Assembly (NCBI GenBank): GCA_963933885.1
Contig: CAWVWF010000022.1
Span: 1-25,204, forward strand
Length of the DNA: 25,204 bases
Direction of reading: 5' to 3'
DNA from: CAWVWF01 sp963933885
GTDB lineage: Bacteria > Bacteroidota > Bacteroidia > Flavobacteriales_C > GCA-002722245
Position numbers and translations under genes: made by a program. Of the stretch, positions 24,484 through 25,204 are shown piece after piece. Within the stretch, counting starts at the first letter, position 1; each line of letters opens with the position of its first letter. The notes beneath the pieces were generated by a model. The model searched no databases. It was not told the origin of the DNA and worked only from the letters and a program-made list of their open reading frames with translations.

Positions 24484-24491
24484 CAAACTTA
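24484..24491 (-). promoter_or_regulatory. -7 promoter box of the exported-protein gene
   Basis: On the minus strand TAAGTTTG (24491 down to 24484) is a perfect TAnnTTTG box ending 4 nt before the ATG at 24479, implying a leaderless transcript. A TTG lies upstream but at 26 nt, longer than usual. Confidence 0.45.
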
Positions 24492-24552
24492 TGAAAAGTT
24501 TAAAGTGATACTGAGTACAAAATATTATCCGAAAGAAACGATTAATTATCCG

Positions 24553-25204
24553 CTAGTAAATTGCTGGAAATTTTTCTGGATCAACCTCATTCATGATCTC
24601 ATAAGCAAGATCAAATAATGTTTCTGGGTTTGGTTTACTAAAGTAGTTACCATCAGATCCATAAGCTGCACGATGATCTTCAGCAGATAAAGTACGAGGC
24701 TCAGAATCAAGGTGGAAATAAGCATTTTGCTCTTCCAAGATTTGTTGAAGCATAAATCCAGTTGCTCCACCACTAACATCTTCATCCAATACTATTAATC
24801 GATTGGTTTTCTTAACACTCTTTGATATCATACTATTAACATCAAAAGGCAATAATGTTTGAACATCGATAAGCTCTGCAGAGATACCAACTTCTCTAAG
24901 GTGTTGTAAAGTTTCCTGAGCAATAGAAACACAAGTTCCATAAGTAACGATTGTTAAATCCTCACCTTCTGAAATTAATTCAGGAATACCAACTGGTACT
25001 GTAAACTCGCCTAAGTTAGTAGGTAGCTCTTCCTTCTTTCTATAACTTAATAATGGCTCAATTACTAAAGATGGGTCATGACACTTTAAAAGTGTGTTAT
25101 ACATTCCAGCAGCTTGAGTCATGTTTCGAGGTACACAAATAACCAAACCTCTTAAACTATTAATTATCATCCCTAGTGGAGATCCTGAATGCCAAATACC
25201 TTCA
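24553..25204 (-). CDS. 2-oxoacid dehydrogenase E1 component, C-terminal (beta) part, partial
   Basis: The reading frame continues past the ATG at 25170 to the window edge (…HSGSPLG then MIINSLRG), so the N-terminus is outside the window. What remains is the end of the transketolase-type pyrimidine-binding domain (RGLVICVPRNMTQAAG) and the full C-terminal domain (DLTIVTYGTCVSIAQ, IDVQTLLPFD, RLIVLDEDVSGGATG, HRAAYGSDGNYFSKP). Such E1 beta parts decarboxylate branched-chain 2-oxoacids or pyruvate with thiamine diphosphate and transfer the acyl group to lipoyl-E2. In Flavobacteriia this sequence type is usually the second half of a fused alpha/beta E1 of about 660 aa, most often annotated as 2-oxoisovalerate dehydrogenase. 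That fusion cannot be verified here. No terminator is visible in the 73 nt before the next minus-strand gene. Confidence 0.92.
   Translation of the reverse strand, partial: EGIWHSGSPLGMIINSLRGLVICVPRNMTQAAGMYNTLLKCHDPSLVIEPLLSYRKKEELPTNLGEFTVPVGIPELISEGEDLTIVTYGTCVSIAQETLQHLREVGISAELIDVQTLLPFDVNSMISKSVKKTNRLIVLDEDVSGGATGFMLQQILEEQNAYFHLDSEPRTLSAEDHRAAYGSDGNYFSKPNPETLFDLAYEIMNEVDPEKFPAIY

Noticed and set aside
1..25204. CRISPR array, insertion sequence, prophage, tRNA or rRNA
   Set aside because: No regularly spaced repeats, transposase motifs, phage genes or cloverleaf-like sequences were seen on either strand.

Overview
The window comes from a low-GC member of the Bacteroidota, most likely the Flavobacteriales. 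The evidence is a GldM-type gliding/type IX secretion motor protein, an insert-bearing SecA of about 1,100 residues, a DUF2795 protein beside secA, TRL-like lipoproteins, an E1 protein that resembles the fused alpha/beta 2-oxoacid dehydrogenases of Flavobacteriia, and repeated promoter boxes matching the Bacteroidota consensus TAnnTTTG. Most of the window is chromosomal housekeeping sequence. I see no insertion sequence, phage, CRISPR array, tRNA or rRNA.

Layout. 1-415: a doubtful ORF fragment, then a bidirectional terminator. 439-2337 (-): dnaK, alone. 2338-2578: divergent intergenic region with inverted repeats. 2579-5301 (+): a tight operon of an exported LamG-like/coiled-coil protein, panB and an RluA-family pseudouridine synthase. 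5359-8724 (+): mfd with its own promoter, meeting tail-to-tail a membrane acyltransferase (8698-9798, -). 9860-10909 (+): an FNR/2Fe-2S oxidoreductase, diverging from the acyltransferase. 10963-12221 (+): two overlapping unknown genes, one membrane and one membrane-anchored. 12214-14929 (-): a four-gene translationally coupled operon of two unknown membrane proteins, a metallophosphoesterase and a membrane/SRPBCC fusion. 15147-16042 (+): three tandem TRL-like lipoproteins and a terminator. 16235-17842 (+): an orphan gldM paralogue and a terminator. 17960-19299 (+): a SAM methyltransferase and a cob(I)alamin adenosyltransferase. 19459-19680 (+): a DUF2795 protein. 19951-23244 (+): secA. 23301-24479 (-): an exported protein with two calcium-loop-like motifs. 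24553-25204 (-): C-terminal part of a 2-oxoacid dehydrogenase E1, cut by the window edge.

The best candidate for an undescribed system is the minus-strand operon at 12214-14929. Its first protein carries three [D/E]-x3-H pairs next to predicted membrane helices, and the operon ends with a soluble metallophosphoesterase and a membrane-anchored lipid-binding-type (SRPBCC) domain. A membrane-lipid or other hydrophobic-ligand function is a reasonable inference but unproven. Also notable are an orphan gldM bounded by terminators and a triplicated lipoprotein cassette. In three genes the -7 box ends exactly 4 nt before the start codon, which implies leaderless mRNAs.
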